Of a stretch of 57,878 nt of DNA, positions 5,654 through 13,190 are shown in pieces. The number at the start of each line of letters is the position of its first letter. The stretch's first letter is position 1. The stretch is from a virus: IMG/VR virus record IMGVR_UViG_3300025141_000108, positions 1 through 57,878 of that record. The stretch is one strand, 5' to 3'. The notes under the pieces are model-generated. The model ran no database searches. It saw nothing but the letters and a program-made list of their open reading frames with translations, and was not told the DNA's origin. Position numbers and translations under genes: made by a program.

Positions 5654-5716
5654 CTCCCGCATCAAGGTCTAAAAATACCCCCGTACGATATATCGTAGAA
5701 CGCTATTTTTCAGGAC
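5654..5716 (+). repeat. Composite intergenic element E5 (CGATATATCG)
   Basis: Core CGATATATCG at 5686-5695 within TACGATATATCGTA; GGTCT at 5666-5670, 15 bases away rather than 3-6; CCCGCATCAA before it resembles CCCGCAT beside GGTCT in E1. It lacks the CCAGC words and is the most reduced copy. Lies between the terminator at 5717 and the RNA-B promoter. Confidence 0.65.
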
Positions 5717-5750
5717 AAAAAAAATCACCTACTAAATTAATAATAGGTGA
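5717..5750 (-). terminator. Rho-independent terminator
   Basis: On the minus strand TCACCTAT, AT-rich loop, TAGTAGGTGA, then eight T. Ends the 5804-6556 gene. Confidence 0.85.
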
Positions 5751-5803
5751 CCTTGTTTTTTATCGGTTGGGGAATTTACTTCCTTGCTTCCTTCCCCTTC
5801 CTT

Positions 5804-6556
5804 CTATTTCTTATAACTAAATTCTATTCCTTCTTTTGTCATAGTCTTTAATGCTTCCCCCGCTTCAGTCCCCTTCCCTTGGGTCCCATGCAGTACTAAG
5901 GCAAAAGAACCCTTCCCTGTAATTGCGAGCTCTTCGGTTTTATCAACTGGTAAATTCCTTTCCTTTGCTTCCTTAGGATGGAATACAACTTCAGCACTCT
6001 TCAAATTAAGTTCATCAATTAAGGTGTCATGTTTGCTTCCTCTACTTGCATTCATAGAAAAGTTTGATGGTCTACTTCCTTCTAGTTCATGCATCCAATT
6101 AATGCTTTTAGTATACGCCCAGAATTGAATGTTCTTATAATACCTTGCTGCCCAATACCAAGCTTCCATATATTCCTTACTAAAAAAATCTCCCCCAACA
6201 TGCACCCTTATATAATTGGCATTTTGTGGGATTGATTTAAAAATTAAATTTAACAACTCATTAAAAGACTTCTTTTTTAATAAGTCAAAGTTATATTTCC
6301 TTTGGTTGAAGGTGTCATTAAATGCCGCTTCTTGGGTGGCACTAAAACATCTAAACTTTGTTTTCTTACCTTCTTGGATAGTTCGCTTTCCTGTCTTCTT
6401 ATTTACCCTTGCATAAGCATAACAATCTTCTGCCCCCGGACAGCTATATCCACTTAGCAAACTAAAAGAATAAACTCTAGGGTTTTTAATAGGTGACCAT
6501 GTTTTTATAGCTTTTAGCTTTGCATTCTTATCTTTACTAAACTTTAAGTAATCCAT
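5804..6556 (-). CDS. GP88-like phage protein
   Basis: 250 residues. The N-terminal part has FSLLSGYSCPGAEDCYAYAR, the middle IRVHVGGDFFSKEYMEAWYW and NIQFWAYTKS. This arrangement (cysteine motif C-P-G-A-x-x-C, then H-x-GGDF, then FWAYTKS) matches what I remember of the mycobacteriophage gene product 88 family; its molecular function is not established to my knowledge. The cysteines suggest a metal or cluster site. Monocistronic, with a promoter at 6588-6616 and a terminator at 5717-5750. Confidence 0.7.
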   Translation of the reverse strand: MDYLKFSKDKNAKLKAIKTWSPIKNPRVYSFSLLSGYSCPGAEDCYAYARVNKKTGKRTIQEGKKTKFRCFSATQEAAFNDTFNQRKYNFDLLKKKSFNELLNLIFKSIPQNANYIRVHVGGDFFSKEYMEAWYWAARYYKNIQFWAYTKSINWMHELEGSRPSNFSMNASRGSKHDTLIDELNLKSAEVVFHPKEAKERNLPVDKTEELAITGKGSFALVLHGTQGKGTEAGEALKTMTKEGIEFSYKK

Positions 6557-6587
6557 ATTATCTCCTTTATTTAATTACTATAACTAT

Positions 6588-6616
6588 ATTTTATCAGTTG
6601 TTAAAATATTTGTCAA
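6588..6616 (-). promoter_or_regulatory. Promoter of the GP88-like gene
   Basis: TTGACA (6611-6616), 17-base spacer ending TTAACAACTGA, TAAAAT (6588-6593). The spacer motif TTAACAANTG recurs at 10265 and, more loosely, at 9110 and 5339. Confidence 0.8.
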
Positions 6617-6622
6617 CCCCAT

Positions 6623-6660
6623 AAAAAAACCCCCCTAGCGAAATTATAAACTAGGGGGGC
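6623..6660 (-). terminator. Rho-independent terminator
   Basis: On the minus strand CCCCCCTAG, AT-rich loop, CTAGGGGGG, then seven T. Ends the 6715-7098 gene. Confidence 0.9.
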
Positions 6661-6714
6661 TGGAGTAAGGGTTAATAATAGCCCACCAAAACTATTATTA
6701 ATCTATTATATTGG

Positions 6715-7098
6715 TTAGACCTTGGGGTAAGTTTTATTTCTTATTCCATAAGATTGACCATTATACTTAACAAGTAATTTGTACTTCCTTGCTCTCATAT
6801 TGAACCCCTTAACAATTGCTATTCCAAGTCCTTCAACTTTAATTTCATCGCCCCTCTTATAGTCAGTAAATCTCTCAAGATGTTCTACTTCCAACTCTTT
6901 CCTTACTTCCTCTTGACTCTTCGTTCCTTCAACCCTTACATTAGTTTTAAAATCAAAAGAATCATTAGTATATGAAAACCTTCCTATTTTAAAAATTATT
7001 CCATACTTCCCTGAAACTTGTTCCAAGGCTACTTCCAATTCTTCCCTTAATTCATCAAGGTTAGAAGGTTTAAATCCATCAATTTTTTTGTTTGGCAT
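6715..7098 (-). CDS. Protein of unknown function
   Basis: 127 residues. N-terminal helix (LDELREELEVALEQVSG), then strand-like KYGIIFKIGRFSYTND and a C-terminal part with GDEIKVEGLGIAIVKGFNMR that looks like a small beta-barrel. No catalytic motif seen. Ribosome site AAGGAGAATATT. It may be read from two tandem promoters (7134-7162 and 7236-7264). Confidence 0.7.
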   Translation of the reverse strand: MPNKKIDGFKPSNLDELREELEVALEQVSGKYGIIFKIGRFSYTNDSFDFKTNVRVEGTKSQEEVRKELEVEHLERFTDYKRGDEIKVEGLGIAIVKGFNMRARKYKLLVKYNGQSYGIRNKTYPKV

Positions 7099-7133
7099 AA
7101 TATTCTCCTTAATTATTTTTTACCATTTGTTAA

Positions 7134-7162
7134 ATTATATATTATTCTGTTTAAAAAGTCAA
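7134..7162 (-). promoter_or_regulatory. Promoter, minus strand
   Basis: TTGACT (7157-7162), 17-base spacer, TATAAT (7134-7139). Followed by TTTAACAAATGG, a downstream copy of the TTAACAANTG word. Confidence 0.75.
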
Positions 7163-7235
7163 CCCAGCGAATAGGATTCCTTCCTACAAAATATTTTTGA
7201 AAATTTTCTCTTACTAGGTCTTTTTATTTGAATTT

Positions 7236-7264
7236 ATATAATATTCTTTGTGTAGGTTGTCAAC
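7236..7264 (-). promoter_or_regulatory. Second, upstream promoter
   Basis: TTGACA (7259-7264), 17-base spacer, TATATA (7236-7241). Points at 6715-7098 through about 70 bases with no clear gene. Confidence 0.65.
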
Positions 7265-7277
7265 TAAAACCAATTAA

Positions 7278-7634
7278 TTATCTAACTCCTTGATATTGTT
7301 CATAGTATTTTTTTTCTTTTGGAATCGCATGTAAACAACTAACTTGATAGGTTGATTGATTAACTTTCCAACCATACAAACTGTCATTGTCACATTCAAG
7401 ACAAGCACCTTTGAGAGCAAGTCGTTCTTGAATAAAATATCTTCTAACAGGATTAGACCAACTCTTATATGTAGTGTTTATAGGATTGAATTTACCTATA
7501 AAAAAATCTACAACTTTCTTATAGTTTTCATTATCACTTTGGCATTGATTATCACAATACTTGTAACCTTTATAATGTTTGTCTTGCATAACCTTATTGC
7601 ACCAAGCACATTTTGTTTGTTCTTTATTAAACAC
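7278..7634 (-). CDS. Zinc-finger protein resembling a truncated HNH-type protein
   Basis: 118 residues from a GTG start at 7634. The N-terminal finger is CAWCNKVMQDK... YCDNQCQ (C-x2-C, YC-x3-C), as in the zinc fingers ahead of phage HNH endonucleases. The later RRYFIQERLALKGACLECDN also looks like the start of an HNH module, but no His-Asn-His core follows; the chain stops soon after CLHAIPKEK. It may be a decayed homing-endonuclease relative or a DNA-binding protein. Its start overlaps the stop of the 25-residue gene by a few bases. Confidence 0.6.
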   Translation of the reverse strand: MFNKEQTKCAWCNKVMQDKHYKGYKYCDNQCQSDNENYKKVVDFFIGKFNPINTTYKSWSNPVRRYFIQERLALKGACLECDNDSLYGWKVNQSTYQVSCLHAIPKEKKYYEQYQGVR

Positions 7635-7704
7635 TTCTTTTTTTCCTTTCCTTGATTATCTTTAGTTTCTTCTTTCTTCGTCTATTAAACATTCTCTTAG
7701 TCAT
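7627..7704 (-). CDS. 25-residue highly basic peptide
   Basis: Reads MTKRMFNRRRKKKLKIIKER then KKRSV: 15 of 25 residues are Lys or Arg. ATG 7704 overlaps the stop of the upstream gene (TAATG), with GGGGGA ahead as ribosome site, and its stop overlaps the GTG of the next gene, so three genes are chained. It could bind nucleic acid, or exist mainly to couple translation. The tight overlaps at both ends support real translation. Confidence 0.5.
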   Translation of the reverse strand: MTKRMFNRRRKKKLKIIKERKKRSV

Positions 7705-8426
7705 TATATTATTCCCCCATCTTCATCAGTCATCGAGATAACATCAGAATAGATACTCTCTAATGGGTTTCCATCTCCATCCACACACATGGCTGTGACT
7801 CTTACATCTGTAGTGTTATTTAAATCATATCCAAATACCTCAACGGTTAAGTATCTTCTTTGTGGTCTTATCCTTAGTTCGTCATCTAAGTTTGTTCCAT
7901 GTAGGATTATCTCTTTAGCCACCCACACTTTATCTTCTGATATTAGTTTTTCTATATCAGATTTACTTAGTTTGTCCTCATGCCATTCCACTAACTCATC
8001 AAGTTCTATGCTCTCTTCTAACAATGCTCTTAGTTGGTCTTGGTCTAACTTGAATAGTTCTCTAACAATTGCTCTTTCCATAGGTTCATCATATAGATTT
8101 ATGATTTCCTCATAGTCTATTTCCCCACTGGCATCTACTCCTAACTGACAAGCTAACTCTCCTAGAGTAGCACAACCATCATGGTCATTCATAGAAGCTT
8201 CTACAAGTTGTTCCACTAACCATTCTTTATTTTTATCTAAGTCTCCATAATTATTCTCGGAGAAATATTTGTCAGTCGTTCCTGACCAGTATGCTTCTTC
8301 ACTAGCAACAACATCATAATCTAAGTGTTGATTGAATATCTTTTGTACTTCTTCTAGTGACATCTTATTCAGATGTTTAGTTACTACTTCTTTTAGTTGG
8401 TTATCTAAATCTTTTGTGTTTAACAT
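7704..8426 (-). CDS. Acidic protein of unknown function
   Basis: 240 residues, strongly acidic. The N-terminal two-thirds are helical with repeated Asp/Glu (LDQDQLRALLEESIELDELV); the C-terminal part RRYLTVEVFGYDLNNTTDVR looks like beta strands, ending EDGGII. No catalytic motif recognised. Start overlaps the stop of the upstream coiled-coil gene (TAATG). Confidence 0.75.
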   Translation of the reverse strand: MLNTKDLDNQLKEVVTKHLNKMSLEEVQKIFNQHLDYDVVASEEAYWSGTTDKYFSENNYGDLDKNKEWLVEQLVEASMNDHDGCATLGELACQLGVDASGEIDYEEIINLYDEPMERAIVRELFKLDQDQLRALLEESIELDELVEWHEDKLSKSDIEKLISEDKVWVAKEIILHGTNLDDELRIRPQRRYLTVEVFGYDLNNTTDVRVTAMCVDGDGNPLESIYSDVISMTDEDGGII

Positions 8427-9076
8427 TATTTCTTCCCCCCATCCATCATTCCTAAATCTAAATCTCCTGCATCTTCCATTTTGGCAACAAGTTCTTCAAC
8501 CTTAGAATTAAATACTTCTAGGTTATCTCTTCCTAATTGTCCTATTTGATGAACAAAGAAAGTAAATTCTCCATACTTTGTAGAGTCTTTTAGTCTATGG
8601 AATAATAACCCTAATTGAATGTCCATTATTTTCATAGACTTCAATTGACTATTAATGTTCTTTTGTAGGTTTTTGTTTTTCTTCCTTAGTTCCTCATCAG
8701 TTGTTAAAGAATCAAGGTGACTTTTATTATGTTGCCCCACAATTTGTTCTTTCAACTTTTGGTTTTCTTCCTCTAGTTGTTTTCCTTTTTTGTAGTGTTT
8801 AAGATGTAACTTGGCAAGTTTAATATTTTCTTCCCTAAGTTTGTTTCTTTCATCTAGGAAACCTTGAGTTTCATTCTCCTCAAGATAAATCCTGTAGTGA
8901 GTTGCTTCTTCTTTCCTAGTATGAGCTCCAAGACTATTTCCACTAAATCTTCTCCACATTTTATATGTGTCTTTGTTTAGATGTTTTGATAAAGTCTTAA
9001 ATAGTTTGTCAGTTTCCTCATTCTTTGGAATTTTGAAAACTAGTTTATCATGTATTTTTTTCTTTGGTTTATCCAT
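8426..9076 (-). CDS. Coiled-coil protein of unknown function
   Basis: 216 residues. After a basic N-terminus (MDKPKKKIHDKLVFKIPKNE) residues from about 80 to 150 form a long charged coiled coil with KQLEEENQKLKEQ. Ends in LDLGMMDGGKK. Ribosome site TTAGGAG. First gene of a four-gene chain down to 7278, with its promoter at 9110-9138. Confidence 0.75.
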   Translation of the reverse strand: MDKPKKKIHDKLVFKIPKNEETDKLFKTLSKHLNKDTYKMWRRFSGNSLGAHTRKEEATHYRIYLEENETQGFLDERNKLREENIKLAKLHLKHYKKGKQLEEENQKLKEQIVGQHNKSHLDSLTTDEELRKKNKNLQKNINSQLKSMKIMDIQLGLLFHRLKDSTKYGEFTFFVHQIGQLGRDNLEVFNSKVEELVAKMEDAGDLDLGMMDGGKK

Positions 9077-9109
9077 TAGTTTCTCCTAATCTTTTTTTAT
9101 TATATCTCT

Positions 9110-9138
9110 ATTATTACACCAACTGTTAAAAAAGTCAA
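9110..9138 (-). promoter_or_regulatory. Promoter of the 9076-7278 operon
   Basis: TTGACT (9133-9138), about 17 bases containing TTTAACAGTTGG, then AATAAT (9110-9115). Confidence 0.65.
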
Positions 9139-9170
9139 GGGGTATATTTCAACCCCCCAACTTTCTCTAA

Positions 9171-10220
9171 TTATTTTACAAAATTTAAAGCACTATTGAA
9201 TGCTCTTGCTTTTGCATTTGCTCTTTGTCCATAAAGAGCCGTTCCACTTCCATCCCATCCTCTTCGATAGTCTTCAGTTTCTACGATTGCATTGTAGACT
9301 GCCCAAGGAGTGTTTGCATATTTTGAAAAGTCTTGATTAAAAACATCTAGTCTTTCCTTAGCATTATCCTTGATTCTATCTACTCGTGCTTGTCTTTTCT
9401 CCCAAAGTTCCTTTTGTTCTTTCCTATCACTCAAGATACGATTCCAAACTATTGGAGGAACGTCACCAACACCTATTCCATTTGTATGATTTAACTTTGT
9501 TGGTTGTGATGCATTTGGATATGCGGCACTAAGAATTGCTTCCACTTGTCTTTCCACTAGTGTGGCTTTTGTTAGTGAATTCATTGCTGTTACAACTGAT
9601 TCCTGTGTCTTTGTCATTTGTCCAAAAATATCTAAGTAAAATGCTGCATCGTTTTGAATACTTTTTGTGTGTTTTAGATTAATAGAAATCTTTGAACTTC
9701 TTAATCCAGTGACTAAAGTATTTTGACATACAACTCTAACAGGAGTAAAGGCAACTGTTAATGCCCCTGTTCCATCTCTATGGTCAGTTACTAACCAATA
9801 AAGTTCATGGTCTTCCCCTGCAATTGTACTTTCCCCAGCATCCATAGTTAAAAAGATTTTCTCTCCCTTTCCTATTGCCCCCGCAGTTTCAATTGGGAAC
9901 TTTTCAGAAATAGGGTTTAACATCTTTCCTAACTCTTTAGCTTGGATTGCAGTCCAATCATTTCCTACTGTTGCCAATACTCTTGGCTCTGGGTCTTCTG
10001 CTACAGGGTCTCTAACAACTGCAAATGATTCTGTTGCTAGTTCTGTACCATCTTCCATCTTTACGACTTGTGGATATTTATTTATTCCAAAAAGAATATC
10101 AGCTTTTGTCATAGCTTCGGATGCATTTAATTTTAAGTCTTTATTAAATACTTCTCCTAGTCCATGCCATGCTGGTTCTCTCCGACTAATAAATCTTTCT
10201 CCGAATAATGTTGCGGGCAT
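9171..10220 (-). CDS. DUF932-family phage/plasmid protein
   Basis: 349 residues. FISRREPAWHGLGEV at the N-terminus, FAVVRDPVAEDPEPRVLATV, then FTPVRVVCQNTLVTGL in the middle are hallmarks of the DUF932 (TIGR03299) phage/plasmid-like protein family. Its function is not established; it is often encoded beside replication or early genes. Single-gene unit with a promoter at 10265-10293; the ribosome site is AAGGAG. Confidence 0.85.
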   Translation of the reverse strand: MPATLFGERFISRREPAWHGLGEVFNKDLKLNASEAMTKADILFGINKYPQVVKMEDGTELATESFAVVRDPVAEDPEPRVLATVGNDWTAIQAKELGKMLNPISEKFPIETAGAIGKGEKIFLTMDAGESTIAGEDHELYWLVTDHRDGTGALTVAFTPVRVVCQNTLVTGLRSSKISINLKHTKSIQNDAAFYLDIFGQMTKTQESVVTAMNSLTKATLVERQVEAILSAAYPNASQPTKLNHTNGIGVGDVPPIVWNRILSDRKEQKELWEKRQARVDRIKDNAKERLDVFNQDFSKYANTPWAVYNAIVETEDYRRGWDGSGTALYGQRANAKARAFNSALNFVK

Positions 10221-10264
10221 ATTTGTCTCCTTTTTTGCTGAACATTTATTTTTTTACACTTCTA

Positions 10265-10293
10265 ACTTTATCACTTGTTAAAAAATAAGTCAA
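10265..10293 (-). promoter_or_regulatory. Promoter of the DUF932 gene
   Basis: TTGACT (10288-10293), 17-base spacer ending TTAACAAGTGA, TAAAGT (10265-10270). Very similar to the promoter at 6588. Confidence 0.8.
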
Positions 10294-10321
10294 CCATAAA
10301 AATACGTACATTTTGGGAATT

Positions 10322-10510
10322 TTATGGAGATTTTACAAATAACCCCTTCATACGAGCCATTTTAAGACGTTCTTTTAATGTAAGTGATATCAAAGTATCA
10401 CTCGGCTCCTTTGAAGCCCCTCTATGAAACCACCTTTTATTATATAGAAGATTTTCTCTTGTTTGGTATAGGTTCTCCAAGATTCTGTCTAAGCAATTTA
10501 GTTTCTTCAA
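10322..10510 (-). CDS. Doubtful 62-residue basic ORF
   Basis: Would start at TTG with no ribosome site and overlaps the gene at 10440-10691 by 71 bases in another frame. The C-terminal half (GASKEPSDTLISLTLKERLK) looks protein-like and otherwise the 118 bases after 10440 would be empty. It may be translated, may be the second part of a frameshifted product of the upstream gene, or may be chance. Confidence 0.35.
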   Translation of the reverse strand: MKKLNCLDRILENLYQTRENLLYNKRWFHRGASKEPSDTLISLTLKERLKMARMKGLFVKSP

Positions 10511-10691
10511 AAACTGATTCTGAAACTTCCCTAATCTTTATGGTCTCTACTCTTATTATAATTGTTTCTTTGAGTAATGCTTTAGACACATCTAAAATAT
10601 TTACACTTATTTGTAGTATCTTCCAATTTATAACAACGAGTATAAATGAAAGTGATAGTATTATACTGGAGAAAATTATAGTTAGTAACAT
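10440..10691 (-). CDS. Small membrane-anchored helical protein
   Basis: 83 residues. Residues 2-24 (LLTIIFSSIILSLSFILVVI) form one membrane helix, followed by a helical region with alternating Val/Ile/Glu and a basic C-terminus (GEPIPNKRKSSI). ATG follows the upstream stop by one base; the ribosome site is weak, so coupling is likely. A holin or spanin-type role is possible for a late small membrane protein but is not supported by a specific motif. Confidence 0.6.
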   Translation of the reverse strand: MLLTIIFSSIILSLSFILVVINWKILQISVNILDVSKALLKETIIIRVETIKIREVSESVFEETKLLRQNLGEPIPNKRKSSI

Positions 10692-10692
10692 A

Positions 10693-11157
10693 TTAGTAAG
10701 GATATTTGGCTTCTTCTGATTCGCTAGGGTTTGTGATTTCCTCTAGCCTCTTCCCTGCTTCCATGTTCTCTTCATTGATGGTTTTATCTTTGTCTAAGAA
10801 AGAACCTTTGTTCTCTTCTTTTCTATTATCTTCTTCCATCCAAGATTTTTCATTCTTTATTAAAGTGTTAGTAATCTCCTTCAACATTTGTTTCTTCCTT
10901 GATTCCCATTTTTTGTCATCGTATTTATTAGGAATATTAAATGACTTACCAATATTTTTCTCGACTTCCTGTAAGGTGGCAGTTCTTCCAATTTGTCTCT
11001 TTTCATCTAAAATGAAAACAGCACCAAGAGCTTGGATTACCTTTCCTCTTTTATAAAACTTTTCGGCATTGTTCTTTGTTATTTTACTTATACCCACAAA
11101 GTCAGCTTGAACTTGCAATGCTTCTTCAAGTGTCTTGGGTAAATTAGGTTGTACCAT
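10693..11157 (-). CDS. Protein of unknown function
   Basis: 154 residues. N-terminal half folded-looking (LEEALQVQADFVGISKITKN... KVIQALGAVFILDEKRQIGR), C-terminal third highly charged and probably disordered (KSWMEEDNRKEENKG). No motif recognised. Overlaps the upstream gene by 14 bases. Confidence 0.65.
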   Translation of the reverse strand: MVQPNLPKTLEEALQVQADFVGISKITKNNAEKFYKRGKVIQALGAVFILDEKRQIGRTATLQEVEKNIGKSFNIPNKYDDKKWESRKKQMLKEITNTLIKNEKSWMEEDNRKEENKGSFLDKDKTINEENMEAGKRLEEITNPSESEEAKYPY

Positions 11158-11677
11158 TATTTTCCTCTGCTATGTTATTCTTTTTTAATATGTCCTGTTC
11201 AAATTGTGCATTTAAATCAACATTCCCTAGTATTCTCTCAAAATCTACTCTTTCTTTCAAGTCTGATTCTAATATTAAAACATATATTTTTCTTAATAGA
11301 TTATATCCTACAGGTTCATTTCCATATGCTTTAAATGATTGACAAACCTCTCTCAATAGAAATAGTTCAGATATGTTAATAGCCATTGTTGAAATCCCTT
11401 CATGATTATTAGGGTCGGTTGCTTGTAATAAAGCCATTCCTATTCTTTGTATTAATTCAAGGGGAACTGCAACTCCTCCACTAGGTTGAAGGGTTTTTGC
11501 GGGAAGTTGGTATTTACCTTGTTCCACCTCATTCTCTAATAGTAAAGTAACAGAGTCAGACAAGAATAAACTTTCAGCTTTGGTTAAAGTAAGATGTTTT
11601 ACTTCTTCCAGTTTCTGAATAAACTTTTTAAAGTCTTCTTCATTCATCCCCTCTGGAAACTTTCCATCATCGTTCAT
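11144..11677 (-). CDS. Protein of unknown function, helical
   Basis: 177 residues, acidic and mostly helical (MNDDGKFPEGMNEEDFKKFI at the start). Contains VAVPLELIQRIGMALLQATD. No recognised domain. Its ATG lies inside the end of the 50-residue gene at 11667-11819. Confidence 0.7.
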   Translation of the reverse strand: MNDDGKFPEGMNEEDFKKFIQKLEEVKHLTLTKAESLFLSDSVTLLLENEVEQGKYQLPAKTLQPSGGVAVPLELIQRIGMALLQATDPNNHEGISTMAINISELFLLREVCQSFKAYGNEPVGYNLLRKIYVLILESDLKERVDFERILGNVDLNAQFEQDILKKNNIAEENNGTT

Positions 11678-11819
11678 GGTACCATTTTTCTCCCAAACGG
11701 CTTGAGCATCTTCTACAAATATAAAAAGATTTTTTCATGCCATTCTTAGAAGCCCAGACTTCCACGATTGGTGGGTTGTCTTCATGCCCCCATAGTTTAC
11801 ATAGGATTTTCTTAATCAT
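11667..11819 (-). CDS. 50-residue zinc-finger-like protein
   Basis: Reads MIKKILCKLWGHEDNPPIVE and ends RCSSRLGEKWYHER. Cys and His spacing (C...WGH...C-x2-C) could bind one zinc. From memory, small phage proteins with a C-x-L-x-GH start and a C-x2-C end are frequent. The predicted late box at 11827 leaves almost no leader. Confidence 0.6.
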   Translation of the reverse strand: MIKKILCKLWGHEDNPPIVEVWASKNGMKKSFYICRRCSSRLGEKWYHER

Positions 11820-11822
11820 ATA

Positions 11823-11835
11823 TATTATTATACTC
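11823..11835 (-). promoter_or_regulatory. Late-type promoter box L1
   Basis: AGAGTATAATAATA on the minus strand, no -35 box. Only seven bases separate the TATAAT from the next ATG (11819), so a transcript would be nearly leaderless. Confidence 0.4.
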
Positions 11836-11843
11836 TAAGACTC

Positions 11844-11993
11844 TTAATCTTGTCTATTTGGGTTAATACGTATTTCTATTTCTTGAACCTTACTTTCTAA
11901 AATAGTAAGTTTATCAAGAATCTCTTCGGCTTTTTTATTAATCTCTTCGTATCTCTCACGAAACTCGTCAGACATTTCAAGCATATATGCCAT
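11844..11993 (-). CDS. 49-residue coiled-coil protein
   Basis: Reads MAYMLEMSDEFRERYEEINK and ends IEIRINPNRQD. A single charged amphipathic helix with leucine/isoleucine heptads. The ribosome site is weak. Sits between a tiny membrane gene and the 50-residue gene. Confidence 0.55.
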   Translation of the reverse strand: MAYMLEMSDEFRERYEEINKKAEEILDKLTILESKVQEIEIRINPNRQD

Positions 11994-12005
11994 TACATTG
12001 GACAA

Positions 12006-12083
12006 TTATATAACTCCTACTACATCTAGTACTATTGAAAAAACTGCGAAGAATACAAAAAATTTAACTGTATCTACTATCAT
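12006..12083 (-). CDS. 25-residue membrane peptide
   Basis: Reads MIVDTVKFFVFFAVFSIVLD and ends VVGVI. Almost entirely apolar, a single membrane helix. Ribosome site GGAGTCATC. Members of this cluster of tiny membrane genes may include lysis proteins, but none can be assigned. Confidence 0.55.
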   Translation of the reverse strand: MIVDTVKFFVFFAVFSIVLDVVGVI

Positions 12084-12092
12084 GATGACTCC

Positions 12093-12575
12093 TTAGTCAA
12101 TTATTTTATTGGATAATATAAGAATATCATTTATAGAATTGGAAGTCAAATAATCTACTTTATACTTCTCAAATGCTTTAACTAACTCTAGGTGTGCATT
12201 AGCACTTATAAAGTTCTTGACTACTAGTAAATATGTACCACAAAAATACTTACCATGGTGGTCTGCATTTAATGTATTGTAATTAATAACGTGTGCCATT
12301 TCATGACAAACAGTTGGTCGATTCTTTGTATTAGGATAGGGAATTACAATTTCTGTTGGGGTTGCATATACCAACTCATGCCCTTCGGTTATAATCTTTG
12401 GAACCTGTATCTTACCCCAATTAGCAATTTGATTTATTACTTCTTTAAATGAACGTTCTATAAGTGTTTTTGGAGACTCCCAGAAAGAACAATCTGCTTC
12501 AGCTTCGTAAACTTTCTTACGTTGATAATCTCTTAGGTGGGTGTTTGGAATATTTCCTATCCAACTCTTTTGCAT
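12093..12575 (-). CDS. HExxH zinc-metallopeptidase-like protein
   Basis: 160 residues. HEMAH at residues 91-95 is an HExxH zinc site with Glu92 as catalytic base; HHGKYF about ten residues later may give the third ligand, as in SprT-like and related domains. No signal peptide. It may act on a virion or host protein. It lies among small late genes rather than with the prohead protease at 15359, so a lysis or host-takeover role is as likely as head maturation. Confidence 0.7.
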   Translation of the reverse strand: MQKSWIGNIPNTHLRDYQRKKVYEAEADCSFWESPKTLIERSFKEVINQIANWGKIQVPKIITEGHELVYATPTEIVIPYPNTKNRPTVCHEMAHVINYNTLNADHHGKYFCGTYLLVVKNFISANAHLELVKAFEKYKVDYLTSNSINDILILSNKIID

Positions 12576-12579
12576 AGTA

Positions 12580-12831
12580 TTAGTCCTTCCCTAACCATTC
12601 CTTTACTCTTTGTATTCTAGCTATCCCAGCTATTATAGCACTTAGTAAAAGTGTCCCAAGTAATAATATAAAAAAATTGACCTCGGTATATCTACCAAGA
12701 CCAATCAAAATAGAATCTTCAATAAGATGAAGAACTGATATAAGTATTGTTATTGAACCAAATTTTTTCACTATATACCCCTGTATTCCTTTATAAACCT
12801 TACCTTGTCGGATTATAACAGTTCTAGGCAT
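12580..12831 (-). CDS. Two-pass membrane protein
   Basis: 83 residues. Two apolar stretches (GSITILISVLHLIEDSILIG and VNFFILLLGTLLLSAIIAGI) are separated by a short polar loop, with a basic N-terminus and a charged C-terminus. This topology fits small holins, but holins have no diagnostic motif. It lies directly upstream of the HExxH gene, a few bases away. Confidence 0.65.
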   Translation of the reverse strand: MPRTVIIRQGKVYKGIQGYIVKKFGSITILISVLHLIEDSILIGLGRYTEVNFFILLLGTLLLSAIIAGIARIQRVKEWLGKD

Positions 12832-12842
12832 CAGTACTAGGG

Positions 12843-13190
12843 TTATTTATAGTTGTCGTACCCACCATAGGTTCTAGTGTCACCATAACCACTTATTCCA
12901 ATGGTCTTTAGTACATCATTAAACCCATTGTGGTCACCCATAATTGTCCTCATCTCATTGTCTATGAGGGCATCCTTCTTCTCTAGCTCTGCCATTTGTC
13001 TATCAAGCTTCTCAGTTAGTTCCACAACCCTTCTAGTTGCTTCCATGTGTTGAGCTTGTAACTCTGATATGTTCTTTGCGTTCTCTTCAACAGTACTATC
13101 CAGCTGAGCCATATACCAAATAATCCCAAAGGCTTGGGCTAATACGATTCCAATAATACCTATGGGTAATTTTATCTTACTTATATCCAT
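12843..13190 (-). CDS. Membrane-anchored coiled-coil protein
   Basis: 115 residues. An N-terminal membrane helix (LPIGIIGIVLAQAFGIIWYM) is followed by a coiled coil (KNISELQAQHMEATRRVVEL) and a glycine/tyrosine-rich tail (YGDTRTYGGYDNYK). The topology is that of a type II anchored protein with the coiled coil outside. A spanin or stator-like lysis role is conceivable; similar small proteins occur near phage holins. Confidence 0.65.
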   Translation of the reverse strand: MDISKIKLPIGIIGIVLAQAFGIIWYMAQLDSTVEENAKNISELQAQHMEATRRVVELTEKLDRQMAELEKKDALIDNEMRTIMGDHNGFNDVLKTIGISGYGDTRTYGGYDNYK

